Assembly: GCA_922989275.2 (NCBI GenBank) | Contig: OV277871.1 | Coordinates: 2,542,001-2,606,000, forward strand | Source of the DNA: Gari tellinella | Taxonomy: Eukaryota; Mollusca; Bivalvia; Cardiida; Psammobiidae | Length of the DNA stretch: 64,000 nt | Reading direction: 5' to 3' | Shown here: positions 1 to 11,065 of the stretch, piece after piece | How positions within the stretch are numbered: the first letter of the stretch is position 1 | How the letters are laid out: each line of letters opens with the position of its first letter | Made by a program: the position numbers and the translations under genes | Notes under the pieces: model-generated | The model's database searches: none | What the model was told of the DNA's origin: nothing | What the model saw: only the letters and a program-made list of their open reading frames with translations

Positions 1-265
1 CCGTGTTTGTCAAAACTAAAGACATTGATATAGACCTTATATGGTATCCAGATATATGCACTGCACATACAGTAATATATACTGATATACCATTCATGAT
101 GTTATAAAGACTTCAGCTTGAATTCACCAGCTCTAATAGGCTTGAGATTCAAGAATAGTCTCTACGTAACTCTTTAATATTCTATAACCCACTGGTTTAA
201 TGGCTCCCAGTTTCTGTTTGTCTGCCAGAAGCAGGGAGTCTAAGTTCCTTTGGAAACTTTTCCAT

Positions 266-438
266 CCAGGTGGCTTCATTCTGCTTCACTTTCAGCCTGC
301 TTTTAGCTTAGTAACCATCTGCTAGGATATAGAAAATATATCCTATAGCTAGTTCATATTCATGACTGCATCAAGTGGAACTAAATATTTTTCAGTGGAG
401 GAGTATTTAATAAAGGTGAAAAAAGGCATATCTATAAG
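266..438. repeat. Family A MITE, partial right half
   Basis: Begins inside core alpha (CTGCTTCACTTTCAGCCTGC), continues through the long-arm sequence (ATCTGCTAGGATATAGAAAA, TTCATGACTGCA, CAGTGGAGGAGT) and stops at the hAT-like insertion at 439. No left half is seen upstream. Bases 1-265 hold nothing I recognise. Confidence 0.6.
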
Positions 439-1252
439 CAGTGTTCTGCCAAGAAATCCAAAACTATGGGCCCCAGGGCCCACTGGGCATGAAAAAAGGG
501 GGCCATTTTTTAAAAGTGTGGGTCCAACATTTTTTCTCATTAAAAAGTTGAAAACACAATAAAATAACTCGTTTTCCAATTACGACACTCACCAGTAATG
601 TGCTCTTTTTCTTAAAGTGCTTTAGTCTAGACATAGATTGCAAGTCATAGAATCTGACCCACCATTGTAAGCAAGCCACGTGTGATCTTTTCACCACCTA
701 TGCTGAAAAGTTCAACCCTTCTTTTTTTGGCGGATATACCATTCGTGCGTTTCGAAGAGCCATCAACTTTATCAGACTCGGCCGTTGGCTGGAGAGGGGT
801 TTCTGTTTTTTGAGAATCAATTAAAAGTTATACTACTTTCGGCTGTATTCTGACCGCGACAGCGTCATGCACGTTTACTCAGTGGTATACTTAATATTAT
901 TTTCGTCTAGTTCCTTAATTTTACTCCGCGTATTTCGATAACTTTGAAAAAAGTCTATCAGTGTAGCTGCCGTACGTTTCTGGTCAGCCATCTTTCAACA
1001 AAACAAACGAGAAGGCATGAAAGATTATCAGCGATTGGACTATAGCTGATACTTCCGGTCGACATATCCAATGAAATTAGTCATTTCAAATGCTCTTATA
1101 GAACGGACAGACTAAAACATTGACCGTCGTAGCGGGAAAAAAAATCGCGTTTTTTTAGGGCGCGCCCTTGGGCCCATTTACGGGAATTTTTATGCGCCGT
1201 TTGTGATTTTTATGCGCCAATGGCGCAAAGGCGCAGCCTTGGCAGAACACTG
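439..1252. mobile_element. hAT-like non-autonomous element, 814 bp
   Basis: Terminal inverted repeats CAGTGTTCTGCCAAG (439) and CTTGGCAGAACACTG (1252) are a perfect 15-bp match. The 5-bp direct repeat ATAAG flanks both sides (434-438 and 1253-1257), consistent with a target-site duplication. The subterminal regions are GC-rich (GGGCCCCAGGGCCC on the left, GGCGCAAAGGCGC on the right). No transposase reading frame is visible. Ends starting with CAG suggest the hAT superfamily, but hAT duplications are usually 8 bp, so the class is uncertain. Confidence 0.6.
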
Positions 1253-1257
1253 ATAAG

Positions 1258-1755
1258 TGAAGTACCAAGTTATAGTCTACTTTCAGTCCAAATGATTGTT
1301 CAGCCGACTGTACATTTACTCTCCTGATCATAGAGCTATTTTGCTTACAATATTGAGCACTATATATAGCTGCTAATATAAGAAGTGTAGGCAGCCGCAG
1401 TACCGCTCAGAACCTTCACAAATACCCATTTTTAAATAACCTCTGGGTGGAGAGGAGCAATTCGTTGTGCATATTTTAATCAAGAACATTCCTGTACATC
1501 ATGGCGGATTTGGAAAAATCCCCTGGTTATGCAACTGTTCTGGCGGGGTGTCGAACTCATGACCCATGGCACCCTATTTATCTATTTATCCCGGTAATGT
1601 AGAAGCATGAAAGTCATTTCAAAAGAGGAATACCGTAGGTCCCAGGCATCAAAGTCTGTCAAATGGCCACTTTGTAAACTGATAATGATCTATATGTAAT
1701 TGTGATCAAGGTAAAGCAAGGTAAAGCAAAGAAAACTCCTGAAGTAGCTGCCTTT
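1258..1755. other. Unassigned intergenic sequence
   Basis: No coding region or clear repeat seen. A weak B-box-like stretch on the minus strand near 1550 (rc GAGTTCGACACC) hints at an old tRNA-derived fragment but is not enough to call. Confidence 0.3.
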
Positions 1756-1998
1756 CATCCAATACACCATAAATACCCTTTATGTCTCTAATTTATTCCT
1801 CTCCTGAAGAAAATAGTTCCACTTTACTCAAAGTATGGTAAGAAATATTTCCTATTTATTAGTAGATAGTAGCTTAAATTAAAGCAAGCTGAAAGTAAAG
1901 CAGAATGTGCCTTAAGGCACATTCTGCTTTACTTTCAACCTGCTTTAAGTGGTCACCTGTCTTTAAAACCTGAAACATGCTATGGGGTAATGGGTTAA
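1756..1998. mobile_element. Family A MITE
   Basis: Left end degraded. It has the long arm, core alpha with the near-perfect hairpin AAAGTAAAGCAGAATGTGCC / GGCACATTCTGCTTTACTTT around a central TTAA, the short arm (GTGGTCACCTGTCTT, GAAACATGC) and the right end TATGGGGTAATGGGTTAA. Full-length family A is about 250 bp and asymmetric: a long arm with ATAAATACGCCTTTTTACGCC-type sequence and a short arm with GAAACAGGC. The 3' TTAA plus CCC-initial ends resemble piggyBac-type termini (inference). Confidence 0.85.
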
Positions 1999-2487
1999 GA
2001 TTTACAGATCCTCATTCTTTCTTACTGATTGTATTACCCAAATTCCAATAATAGATGCAAATCCACCATAGACCAGACATACGGGTATTATTCATACCTG
2101 GCACAATGTTCTCAAGATTCGACACCCGAGAAACAACATTAATAATTCATAATTTACCTGCAAAAGCCATGATCTGTATAATTATGCCATCTGCTATACA
2201 ATTTGTGATCAACCCTTGCATTACCTACATTTTAATCTGATCCTTCTTCTCTAATAATAATTTATATCTACACTGTCAACTTGTATTTGTCCATGCATTT
2301 GCATATCAGTTTTAAATTTCTAATTTAAGTTGATCTGCACACAAAGTTTGACACCATTCCATGTGGCACATTGTGCTAGTCAATGTGATTGATTGAAAAT
2401 AAATATTATATGAGCTTTCCTTCCTCATAAACTTCTCTGATTTCTTCCAACAGTGATAGAGTCTTGGGTCATGATTACTGTCTAGCT

Positions 2488-2735
2488 TTAACCATTTACC
2501 CCATAACCTGTTTCTACTAGTATTGAAGATAGGGGACCACTTAAAGCAGGTTGAAAGTAAAGCAGAATGCGCCTTAAGGCGCATTCTGCTTTACTTTCAG
2601 TCTGCTTTAAGCTACCATCTGCTAGGATATAGAAAATATTTCTTGTAATACATATTCATGATTGTTTAAATTGGAACTGTTTTCTTCAGTGGAGGAATAA
2701 ATTGAATGCGCTAAAAGGTGCCTCTATGTGGAAAA
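2488..2735. mobile_element. Family A MITE, reverse orientation
   Basis: Short arm first (TTAACCATTTACCCCATAA), core alpha hairpin with GCGCCTTAAGGCGC centre at about 2577, then long arm; the distal end is degraded (no ATGGGTTAA). 1999-2487 between copies holds no recognised gene. Confidence 0.8.
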
Positions 2736-2805
2736 GGGGCTACTGATCTATGGTGTTAACCTCTTTACTGCCTTATCCTGAGTATAATGGTTATTTGCAA
2801 AACAG

Positions 2806-3042
2806 TCCTGGACCCGCTGTTATAAAACTTGAAACAAACTCTGTGCTCAAAACACTATTTCCATTACAAAACATGTTTGAACTGATTTAAGTAACCTGAT
2901 TTGGATACATTTTTACAGTAGAATTATGGTATGCAAATATTAGTTATATATAAAATGTTTATGAAGTGTTATGAGCTGAGAAAAAATCTGAGTTTTGAGC
3001 ACAGAGTTCATTTTAAGTTTTATAACCTCGGGGCCTGGTCAG
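2806..3042. mobile_element. Family H/L foldback MITE
   Basis: Inverted ends CCTGGACCCGCTGTTATAAA and TTTATAACCTCGGGGCCTGG with inner pairing of CAAACTCTGTGCTCAAAAC and GTTTTGAGCACAGAGTTC. Its outer end matches the 54.7-kb family H copy (AACCTCGGAGCCTGGTCAG), but the centre is different. Confidence 0.6.
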
Positions 3043-3162
3043 ACGCAAATTGTTTGACTAATTACGATATTACTTTACTCGATTAACTTAAAATTTGAAT
3101 ATGAGAAACAAAAGTAGCCAACAATACTTGTTTAAAGCAGATGATGCATGGCAGCGAAGAGG

Positions 3163-3366
3163 TTTAACCTATTACCCCATTGCAATAGTTTCGAAGACAG
3201 CTCCGACCACGAAAAGCAGAATGTAACTTAAAATACATTCTGCTTTACTTTAAGCCTACATTAAGCTACCATCTCCTAGGATATAGGAAATATTTCTTTT
3301 GTTGCATATTCATGACTGCATAAAGTGGAACTATTTTCTTCAGCAGAGGGGTGAATGAACGGAGTG
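3163..3366. mobile_element. Family A MITE, degenerate
   Basis: Starts TTTAACCTATTACCCCAT; hairpin AAGCAGAATGTAACTT / AAATACATTCTGCTTTACTT; long arm to about 3366, right end missing. 3367-3718 has nothing recognised. Confidence 0.7.
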
Positions 3367-3718
3367 AAAGACTTATCTACTGAGCATAGGTTTAAACAAA
3401 TTGAAAACAAGCTATGGGATGGAGAAAGGGTTGGTAAATAGGGTAATAGTTTGTTGTATTTTTCTACAAGAACAGTATGACAGATGACACCAAGATTATT
3501 CCTGTCCAGAGGCAGGTATTGTGAGACCAAGACAGCCAGCTGTTGCTAGGTTAAACTGAAATCATTACCAACCCGTTGCCGTGAACGACCAATCAATGAA
3601 GAAGCAAGAAGATCCTTCAAACATTGGTAATACTGCTGAATGTACGATGAAAAGTAATGCAGACAGCTCCTGAGCCTTCCAACAGACTAATCAAGTTTTC
3701 AATTATGTCTAGTCCATT

Positions 3719-3936
3719 TTCACATTTTTACATTTGATTTAAACAATATAAATGTACATGTACATGTATTTCAAAATGACAAACAGTAGGAGTCCTCTGA
3801 TCAGGGTCTTCACTGTTTGCAGAGATAAGTGTATTCTTCACAGGTACATGTTTGTCAATGAGGAGTTTATTCATCGCTAAGGTTGAATAAGTTAAGGAGC
3901 TATCTACTGGGCTGGGTTTTACATTTGAATTCACCA
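3719..3936. mobile_element. Family B MITE, partial
   Basis: Contains the right half of core beta (CCTCTGATCAGGGTCTTCAC TGTTTGC) and the family B right arm (GTATTCTTCACAGGTACA, TCATCGCTAAGGTTGAATAAGTTAA-like end split by mutations). The left arm is decayed. Confidence 0.6.
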
Positions 3937-3961
3937 GGAGAAGGGCTATGCATCAGAGAAA

Positions 3962-4215
3962 GCCATTTACCCCAAAAATACATGTACACCTTTTTACGCC
4001 TTTGATTAATTCATCCACTGAAGAAAGTATAGTTCCAATTTTTTAGTCATAAACATGTATCATAAGAAATATCTATATCCTAGCAGATGGAAGCTTAAAG
4101 CAGGCTGAAAGTAAAGCAGAATCACATTCAGGCACATTCTGCTTTACTTTCAACCTGCTTTAAGTAAACACCTGACTTCAAAATTAGAAACAGGCTATGG
4201 GGTATTGGGTTAAAT
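3962..4215. mobile_element. Family A MITE
   Basis: Forward copy with core alpha hairpin interrupted at its centre (AATCACATTCAGGCACATT); right end ATGGGGTATTGGGTTAA. Confidence 0.8.
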
Positions 4216-4464
4216 TCTTTCTTAATCTTTTTAACTTGGGAGATGGGTTTGTTTATTCCTATGCAAATATATGTAGTTGGGATCAATGTTAGAGTGAAGA
4301 AACTCATTGTTTCTTCAAAAAGATAAAACAAGTTAATCTCAGATTTAACCCATTACCACATAGCCTATTTCTAGTATTTGAGATAGATGACCACTTAAAG
4401 CAGGTTGAAAGTAAAGCAGAATGTGCCTTAAGGCACATTTTGCTTTACTTTCAGCCTGCTTTAA

Positions 4465-5002
4465 AGCGACTCGCAACCGGATGGTGTACTTGTCAAAATA
4501 AAATAAAATACTCAAATAAAAGCAAACTTGTGGCATTATTTGGCTTCTGACATTAAAAAAATATGATCAGTCCAAAAAAAGTCTCAAGAATCGTCACCGA
4601 ATCTTAGATTTTTAGATATTTTCCATCGTTTTTCTATACCGACTAGTAGACGGTATAGTTGTTGCTGTTGCTTCTCTACACAGGCTCAGACATAAACACG
4701 AGCCGAATTACGAAGTTGTATGCACTTTCGACCGCAACACATTGAAATACGTTAAATCGATCCGAGATAAACGGATAGTTCCGTGGTCCATTGGTCTAAG
4801 CGGTTTCCCCTATTTTGCCTTCTGTCCGCCAATGCCGGGCCATGGGTTCGAATCCCACCAGAGACCAATTTTTTTTTTTATTGAAATTCATTTTTTTTCA
4901 ACAGAATTTCTTATCCTAAACTAATTCTTTACCATTTATATAAGCGTTTGACACATATTTACAAATTACTATTTTTAATGCACCATCTGGTTGCGAGTCG
5001 CT
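4465..5002. mobile_element. 538-bp TIR element, TTAA target duplication
   Basis: Ends AGCGACTCGCAACCGGATGG and CCATCTGGTTGCGAGTCGCT are inverted repeats with one mismatch. TTAA flanks both sides (4461-4464, 5003-5006), inside the core of a family A MITE. An alternative reading is a TA duplication with AAGCGACTCGC ends. No transposase is present; the interior carries a tRNA-like segment near 4784. Not a family I recognise. Confidence 0.75.
4784..4869 (+). repeat. tRNA-like segment
   Basis: A-box-like TGGTCCATTGGTCTAAGCGG (from about 4785) and perfect B box GGGTTCGAATCCCACC are followed by an AGAGACCA stretch and a T run (Pol III terminator-like). The candidate acceptor strands do not pair and the anticodon region is long, so this is a tRNA-derived remnant and not a working tRNA. 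Confidence 0.55.
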
Positions 5003-5351
5003 TTAAGCTACCATCTGCCAGAATATAAAAAAATATTTTTATGATGCCTATTTATTATTGTATAAATTTGAACTATTTCCTTCAATGGAAGAAGAAATCA
5101 GAGGCGTTAAAAGGTAACGGGTTAAAGCAGATGACATCTTGGACAAACAGCATTAATTTTGTTCAGCATTGAAAGGGTAAATACATGTTTGTGTGAGTCT
5201 CTGATATCAGGAAGAAATGAACCTGTATCTTAATATATCTATAAATGCAATCTTTTTACAACAAATCCTTTGGCCTTTATTACAGTAAGACAACTTCCCC
5301 CACCCCCACATCATACTACCCCCACTCTGTTATATAATTTCTTAACTGTTT

Positions 5352-5573
5352 TTAACCATTTACCCCAAAAATATGCCTTTTTAAATCTTTAATTTATTCC
5401 TCCACTGAAGAAAATAGGTTCACTTTATACAGTCATGAATTATACCATAACAACTATTTTCTATATCTTTGCAAATGGTAGCTTAAAGCAGGCTGAAAGT
5501 AAAGCAACCTGCTTTAAGTGGTCAGCTACATGTATCTTCAAAACTAGGAACAGGCTATGGGGTAATGGGTTGA
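5352..5573. mobile_element. Family A MITE with half the hairpin deleted
   Basis: The long arm leads to CAGGCTGAAAGTAAAGC, then directly to AACCTGCTTTAAGTGGTC: most of the core alpha palindrome is missing. Right end ATGGGGTAATGGGTTGA. Confidence 0.8.
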
Positions 5574-5611
5574 TCATTCTCAAAGGCAATAATCATCTTT
5601 TGATGCTTTTT

Positions 5612-5692
5612 GATAATAGTGAAGACAGATCAGAAAGACCCTAAGGAACGGTCTGATCAGAGTCTGCATTATTTTCTTACAGGGCCTGCACA
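5612..5692. repeat. Solo core beta-like palindrome
   Basis: GAAGACAGATCAGA...CCTAAGG...TCTGATCAGAGTCTGC forms a diverged foldback related to the centre of families B and D, without recognisable family ends. Confidence 0.4.
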
Positions 5693-5868
5693 TGTCTAAC
5701 ATCAGCTCTTTTCCCTTGGAGAAATTTTCTGTCTTTTTAGCCCATGTAATAGTTCAGATGTTAGATGTTCACAGTGAGTCATGTTTTATTTAAGAATGTA
5801 CAGCCAATTGTACATAACCATCACTTAACCTTCCAAGATCCATCAACAGTCTTGATACAGGTGGTCGC

Positions 5869-6098
5869 TTAACCCATTAATTTACCCCCTAAATACCCCT
5901 TTTTACACCTTTGATTTATTCCTCCACTAAAGAAAATAGTATCACTTTATACAGTCATGGATATACACCATAAAAAATATATTCTACATCCTAGCAGATG
6001 ACAGTTTAAAGCAGACTGAAAGTAAAGCAAAATGCGCCTTACGTGGTCACTTGTTTTCAAAACTAGAAACAGGCTATGGGGTACATGAATTGGGTTAA
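5869..6098. mobile_element. Family A MITE, hairpin half deleted
   Basis: Starts TTAACCCATTAATTTACCCC (7-bp insertion in the end). Core reads AAGCAAAATGCGCCTTAC then directly GTGGTCACTTG, so the second half of the palindrome is lost. Ends GGGTACATGAATTGGGTTAA. Confidence 0.8.
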
Positions 6099-6220
6099 TG
6101 CTTCATGAAACTAATGCAGAAAGCTTCTATATAATATGTCTTGGCCTACCTTTCAGTGTAAGACAAATCATTACTGGTACAAACACTAAAAGGAAGGTAA
6201 ACCGATTGTATAAATGACAG

Positions 6221-6311
6221 GAGATAGCTTAAAGGAAGGTGAAAGTAAAACAGAAATGTTTCTAAATGAGCTTTCTGATTTACTTTCATCTTGCTTTTAG
6301 CAGTCACCTGT
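6221..6311. repeat. Solo core alpha (family E type)
   Basis: GGAGATAGCTTAAAGGAAGG...AAAACAGAAATG...AGCTTTCTGATTTACTTTCA...TTGCTTTTAGCAGTCACCTG. It has the E-type core (AGCTTTCTG stem), but I see no E ends flanking it. Confidence 0.5.
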
Positions 6312-6498
6312 ATTAAACACCTAATAATTAGCCCGATTAAGTTGTCCAGTAATAGAGATATTTTCCATTTCCACTTTGTCCATTACTATGGCATACAGTG
6401 CAGACCCTATCAGAAACCATGTTCCAAACAGGGTATACATGTTGTGTTTGTCTATTTTATTCATGTCATTGCTCAATTAGTATTACCTGAGGTTTCAT

Positions 6499-6726
6499 TT
6501 AACTAATTCACCCCTGAAACTTCAAAGGGAAAGTTTCAGTTTCAAATTAAGTATAGTCCATTTAGGACTATCATGAGGTGTTAAGTACTATATTGTAAAA
6601 GTAAAATAACAAACAGTGAAGACCCTGATCAGTCTTCACTGTTTGCGTAGGACAAAATGATGTACTCTTCACAGGTACACTGTTTGTAAAGGACAAGTAT
6701 ACTCATGGCTAGGGTCAATACGGTTA
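6499..6726. mobile_element. Family B MITE
   Basis: TTAACTAATTCACCCCTGAAAC left end, core beta shortened to CAAACAGTGAAGACCCTGAT / CAGTCTTCACTGTTTG, right arm CTTCACAGGTACACTGTTTG, end CTAGGGTCAATACGGTTAA. TTAA flanks suggest piggyBac-type targeting. Confidence 0.75.
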
Positions 6727-6956
6727 ACTGTCACTTCTATAAAGGATTGAGCCAGATAACATGCAAATCTTTACCAGGAAGTACAGATAATATGTCTTTT
6801 TAATCCTGTTCAATAAAACAGAGTGCATGTTTGAATAAACTGTTCATGAACACTATTAGCATGAAATAAAGGGAAGTAATCCTCATGTCTCCACTCAACT
6901 GTTGAATTTGGATTTGTTATGATTTTACACCTAGTGGTTGTTACCCATATCCTGCT

Positions 6957-7209
6957 TTAACCCATTACCCCATAAGTACGCATTTTTACGACTTAAATTT
7001 ATTCCTCTATTGAAGAAAATAGTTCCACTTTATGCAGTAATGGAATATGTGCTATTAAAATATTTTTCTATATTCTAGAAGATTGTAGCTTAAAGAAGGC
7101 TGAAAGTAAAGCAGAATGTGCCTTAAGGCGCATTCTGCTTTACTTTCAACCTGCTTTAAGTAGTCACCTATTTTCAATACTAGAAAAGGGTTATGGGGTA
7201 ATGGGTTAA
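6957..7209. mobile_element. Family A MITE, full length
   Basis: Good reference copy: TTAACCCATTACCCCATAAG left end, long arm, hairpin AATGTGCCTTAAGGCGCATT, short arm, right end TATGGGGTAATGGGTTAA. It sits directly after CATATCCTGCTTTAA, i.e. in a TTAA of core-like sequence. Confidence 0.9.
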
Positions 7210-7596
7210 GTCATTGATACTTTTTGAAAATAGTGTTACTTAATGATGTCACTGTCACATGTAGCATATTACATCAGTGCTGGATTTTGTAGCAAAAACA
7301 AGGCACAAGTGACAAAATGAATATGGGTACATTAAAAATATATTTTTCTAACAGACTAGTAGCTAAAACAAAAATATAGAGTACTGCCACTTAGAGAAAA
7401 CTCGGCTGGAATATTTGGTGTCACATATCATTGATTAGTTTCGTCCTTGTTTGGACTCATCAGAATGAAAGAGATGAACCATTGAGGAGCTAGTCTGAAT
7501 AAACAGATAAAAACACATTGAAAGAAGATTCTGAGCACCATAAAATAGAATTTTCTACTTTAATTCACAACTTTCCTGCGTGACAGGAGAAAACTA

Positions 7597-7810
7597 TTAA
7601 CCCTTAGCCTGCCAGTCACGACTATAGCTCCATATGCAAACAGCTTGGATCCGGATGAGACGCCGAGTAACTCGGCGTCTCATCCGGATCCAAGCTGTTT
7701 GACACTCGGACAACATTTTCAGCAATTTTGAGCAACTTTGAAGCACTTTGAAACTTGAAGCAGACGAGAAATATAGCAGACGACAATTTATTTGGCGGGC
7801 TAAGGGTTAA
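7597..7810. mobile_element. Family C MITE, full length
   Basis: Ends TTAACCCTTAGCCTGCCA and TTGGCGGGCTAAGGGTTAA. The centre is a long GC-rich perfect palindrome from CAAACAGCTTGGATCC through GACGCCGAGTAACTCGGCGTC to GGATCCAAGCTGTTTG (core beta type). TTAA at both ends; no coding capacity. Confidence 0.85.
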
Positions 7811-7968
7811 CCATGTTGGTTGCATTAATAATTCAATCACCAGCAATAACTAATGTTCAATTATGTTGTCTGTGACAGTTGAAAACAGATGGCAGTGACA
7901 GAGTCTATATAGCAAGATGAAAGTAAAGCAGAAAGTTCCTAAAGTCTTCCTGTAAACAGTATCCTGCT

Positions 7969-8226
7969 TTAACCAATTACCCTATAGCCTGTTTCTAGTT
8001 TTGAAGATATGTGACCACTTAAAGCAGGTTGAAAGTAAAGCAGGATGCGCCTTAAGGTGCATTCTGCTTTACTTTCTGCTTGCTTTAAACTATCATCTTC
8101 TAGGATAAAGAATTCTTTTCCAATTTTGATAGTACACAACCATAACTTAATAAATTGGAACTATTTTCTTCCATGGAGGAATAAATTAGAGGCGTAAAAA
8201 TGTGTATTTATGGGGTAATGGGTTAA
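7969..8226. mobile_element. Family A MITE, reverse orientation
   Basis: Left end TTAACCAATTACCCTATAGC lies in the TTAA of CAGTATCCTGCTTTAA, the tail of an older core alpha fragment (about 7905-7968). Hairpin AGGATGCGCCTTAAGGTGCA; ends TTATGGGGTAATGGGTTAA. Confidence 0.85.
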
Positions 8227-8606
8227 CCACGGAATTATACAAAACGGAATAGCAACTAAGCGAAATTGAATAGGCGAGTACCTGAGCTCTCGCGGCGGTT
8301 GAATTTTGCGAGATTATGTGTCACGCGACAACATCTTCACTTCTTTGCCTTGTTGTCCGCGATTTTTGGTGTGAAATTTACCGACCCGAGTGTTTTTATT
8401 GACATTTTATAGGATTTAAACGACTATGTGGACATTCCTATCAATTCACGGGAATAAAAATCCGCGAACAATGCTTCGAAAACACACATTTATCATATTG
8501 ACTACCGATAGACAGTCTCTTATCAAGTCTCGCGAGTCTCGTATCCGCCGCACGAGATTTACGATATAGCGCGAGGTTTCGATTCCGTCAGTGTATAATT
8601 CTGTGG
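8227..8606. mobile_element. Family J TIR element, ~380 bp
   Basis: Inverted ends CCACGGAATTATACA and TGTATAATTCTGTGG (one mismatch). GGTTAACC occurs on both sides (8221-8228, 8606-8613), a possible 6-8-bp target duplication; the exact boundary is ambiguous because the end bases overlap it. Interior GC-rich with repeated CTCGCG motifs. It separates two family A copies that would otherwise share one TTAA. Confidence 0.6.
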
Positions 8607-8607
8607 G

Positions 8608-8869
8608 TTAACCAATTATTTCATATTTCAATATGCCTTTTTATGCCTTTAATTTACCCCTCCACTGAAGAAAATAGTTCCACTTTATATACAATCATGA
8701 ACTGAATATTCATTATAAGAAACACTTTCTTTATCCTAGCAGAAGGTAGCTTGAAGCAGGCTGAAAGTAAAGAAGAATGAGCCTTAGGCGCATTCTGCTT
8801 TACTTTCAACCTGCTTTAAGTGGCTATTTGTCTTCAAAACTAGAAACAGGCTATGGAGTAATGGGTTAA
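8608..8869. mobile_element. Family A MITE
   Basis: TTAACCAATTATTTCATATT left end, hairpin GAATGAGCCTTAGGCGCATT, short arm, end ATGGAGTAATGGGTTAA. Confidence 0.85.
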
Positions 8870-9724
8870 ATATGCTGTTAAAAAATCAATTCATAATTTG
8901 ATTGGAATTCCTAGGGAAAAATGACATTGTGTGATTACACATGACAGTCGTTCCAGACCAGTGACTGCTTCAACACCTCAATGGCGACCGGTTGGTGGGG
9001 TAGGCGGTGGCGAGCATTAGGCCGAGAAGTTTTCTACCTGTTAATTAACAACATGCCTTTGTTAAACCTTATTAATGGAAATAGAACTATTCTTACCTGA
9101 TAAATGTTCTTAACGTTTCATAACGGTTGTTTCTTTGTATAAATCCAATTTTTCTAAATTATAGCTCGGGTCTTCTTGGGCACACCCAGCCCAATTATCA
9201 AGCGTTTATGCTCCAAAGAACATGTACAGATTGTCCCAGTGACGTCACCAGGTGACACCGGAATTTCTCACCTGGTCACGTTTCCTAGTCTGTCTTAAGT
9301 GAACAATCTAGTATTTTATTTTACAAAGGGAAAATAAACTGAAAATGCATAAACGTTTATTAATTTGCATGTTATGATCCAGAGAGAACAAGAATAATAA
9401 AGTGTTGGGAGGGCTTTCCCGAAATGACGTCATCAGGTATCATGCAGGTGGACTTACTGGTTTTGATCTAAAGGGTTATACGAAATACTTCAATACACAT
9501 AAATAGGGACGACAACTCATCAACTGACAATCAAAACGAAAGCAAAGATTATCGACCGTTACGCTACAATTTAGAAGTAGCCGCCGCTGTAGGCCTAAAA
9601 ATTTTCCCAGACAACGCGCCTCCCAATCATAATCAGTTTTGATTGTTCGGGAGTATACAGTTGATGTTGATGAAGTTGAAGTAGCACTATGAGTAGTCTA
9701 GAAGTTTTGGTAGACAACCACACG
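8870..9724. other. Unassigned intergenic sequence
   Basis: No MITE, no coding region. GTGACGTCACCAGGTGAC (about 9238) is a CRE-like palindromic patch, but without promoter context I assign no function. Confidence 0.3.
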
Positions 9725-9758
9725 GGACCGTCACAATAGAATTCTGAACCCCAAAAGA
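9725..9758. repeat. Inverted repeat arm outside a tandem-core element
   Basis: GGGACCGTCACAATAGAATT CTGAACCCCAAAAGAAG here is inverted at 11070-11105 (CTTTGGGGTTCAGACTTCTA TTGTGACGGTCCC). The tandem-core element lies between the arms, so it may have inserted into an older TIR or foldback element. Confidence 0.6.
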
Positions 9759-9846
9759 AGAAAAAAATGTATAAACACTATAGAAATATAGACTATAAAC
9801 TATAATCTATATATCTAATGTTTAAAAAAATATATATACATTTGTT

Positions 9847-11065
9847 AGCTCACCTGAGCTAGCTCAGGGTGGGCTTTTGCAATCCTTGAATGTCCGGCGT
9901 CCGTCGTGCGTCGTCCGGTGTCAACAATTTTAGTGATTACACTCTAGAGGCCACAATATTCATCCAATATTTCTAAAACTTGGTCAGATGATATATTGCC
10001 ATAAGAGTTCGGACGAGTTCGATTATGGGTGAAATCGGAAAAATAGGTCATGAGTTATCTACCTTTGAATTGCTGAAAATGCCATAGTTAACAGTGTTTA
10101 CACTCTAGAGGCCACAATATTTATCCAATCTTTCTAAAACTTGCCCAGATTGTATATGACCAAAAGAGTTCGAATGAGTTGGATTTTGGTTGAATTCGGA
10201 CAAATAGATCAAGAGTTATCTACCTTTGAACTGCTCAAAATGCCATATTTAACGGTGTTTACATTCTAGAGTTCACAATTTTTATCCAATCTATCTCAAA
10301 CTTGCTCAGATTGTATATGACTATAAGAGTTCAAATGAGTTTGATTATGGTTGAAATCAGACTAATAGGTCAAGAGTTATCTACCTTTGAATTGCTGAAA
10401 ATGCCATATTTAAGGGTGTTTACACTCTAGAGCCTAGAGGCCACAAATTTTATCTAATATTTCTCAAACTTACTCAGATTGTATATTACTATAAGACTTC
10501 GGATGAGACCAATTATGGTTGTAATCGGATCAATAGGTCAAGAGTTATCTACCTTTGAATTGCTGAAAATGATATATTTAACAGTGTTTACGGTCTAGAG
10601 GCCACAATATTTATCCAAACTCTCTCAAACTTGCCCAGATTGTATATGACCATAAGAGTTCGAAAAGGGGTGATTATTGTTGAAATCGGACAAATAGATC
10701 AAGAGTTATCTACCTTTGAATTGCTGAAATGCCATATTTTACAGCATTTACACTCTTGCAAATACAATTTTCAATGGATTTTGATTATACTTGTACACAA
10801 CGTATATAGCTATACGTTCTCGAAGGAGTGCAATTATTGTTGAAATCTAATAATTGTGGCAATAGTTACCTGCCCTTGATATACTTTGAAATGCTAGATA
10901 AAGGCTTCATTTCAGTATTGTATCTGCCTTTGATGTACTCTACTATACTAGAGTAGGTCGACAAACTTAAATGGATTTAGAATAAAATGGGTGAAATTCA
11001 AAGGTAAAGCTATCAGGCTTCATTACAAATGGTGAGCGATAGCAGGGCCTTCAGGCCCTCTTGTT
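9847..11065 (+). mobile_element. Pearl/Helentron-like tandem-core element 1
   Basis: The 5' end AGCTCACCTGAGCTAGCTCA is followed by a decayed GTCC-rich patch (GGCGTCCGTCGTGCGTCGTC). Then come about five ~160-bp tandem cores, each with CACTCTAGAGGCCACAA, CCAGATTGTATATGAC and AAGAGTTATCTACCTTTGAA. The 3' end is a short hairpin GGGCCTTCAGGCCC followed by TCTTGTT. This architecture matches bivalve pearl elements, now viewed as Helentron-associated non-autonomous elements (established knowledge; family membership inferred). No Rep/helicase coding. Confidence 0.65.

Larger units (their letters stand above)
4345..5125. mobile_element. Family A MITE interrupted by a TTAA element
   Basis: Left part 4345-4464 runs from TTAACCCATTACCACATAGC through core alpha to CAGCCTGCTTTAA. 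Right part 5003-5125 resumes TTAAGCTACCATCTGCCAG and ends GGTAACGGGTTAA. The two halves join into one family A copy if 4465-5002 plus one TTAA is removed. Confidence 0.85.

Noticed and set aside
4784..4869. Possible functional tRNA gene
   Set aside because: A and B boxes are good, but acceptor strands do not pair and the anticodon arm is not formed.
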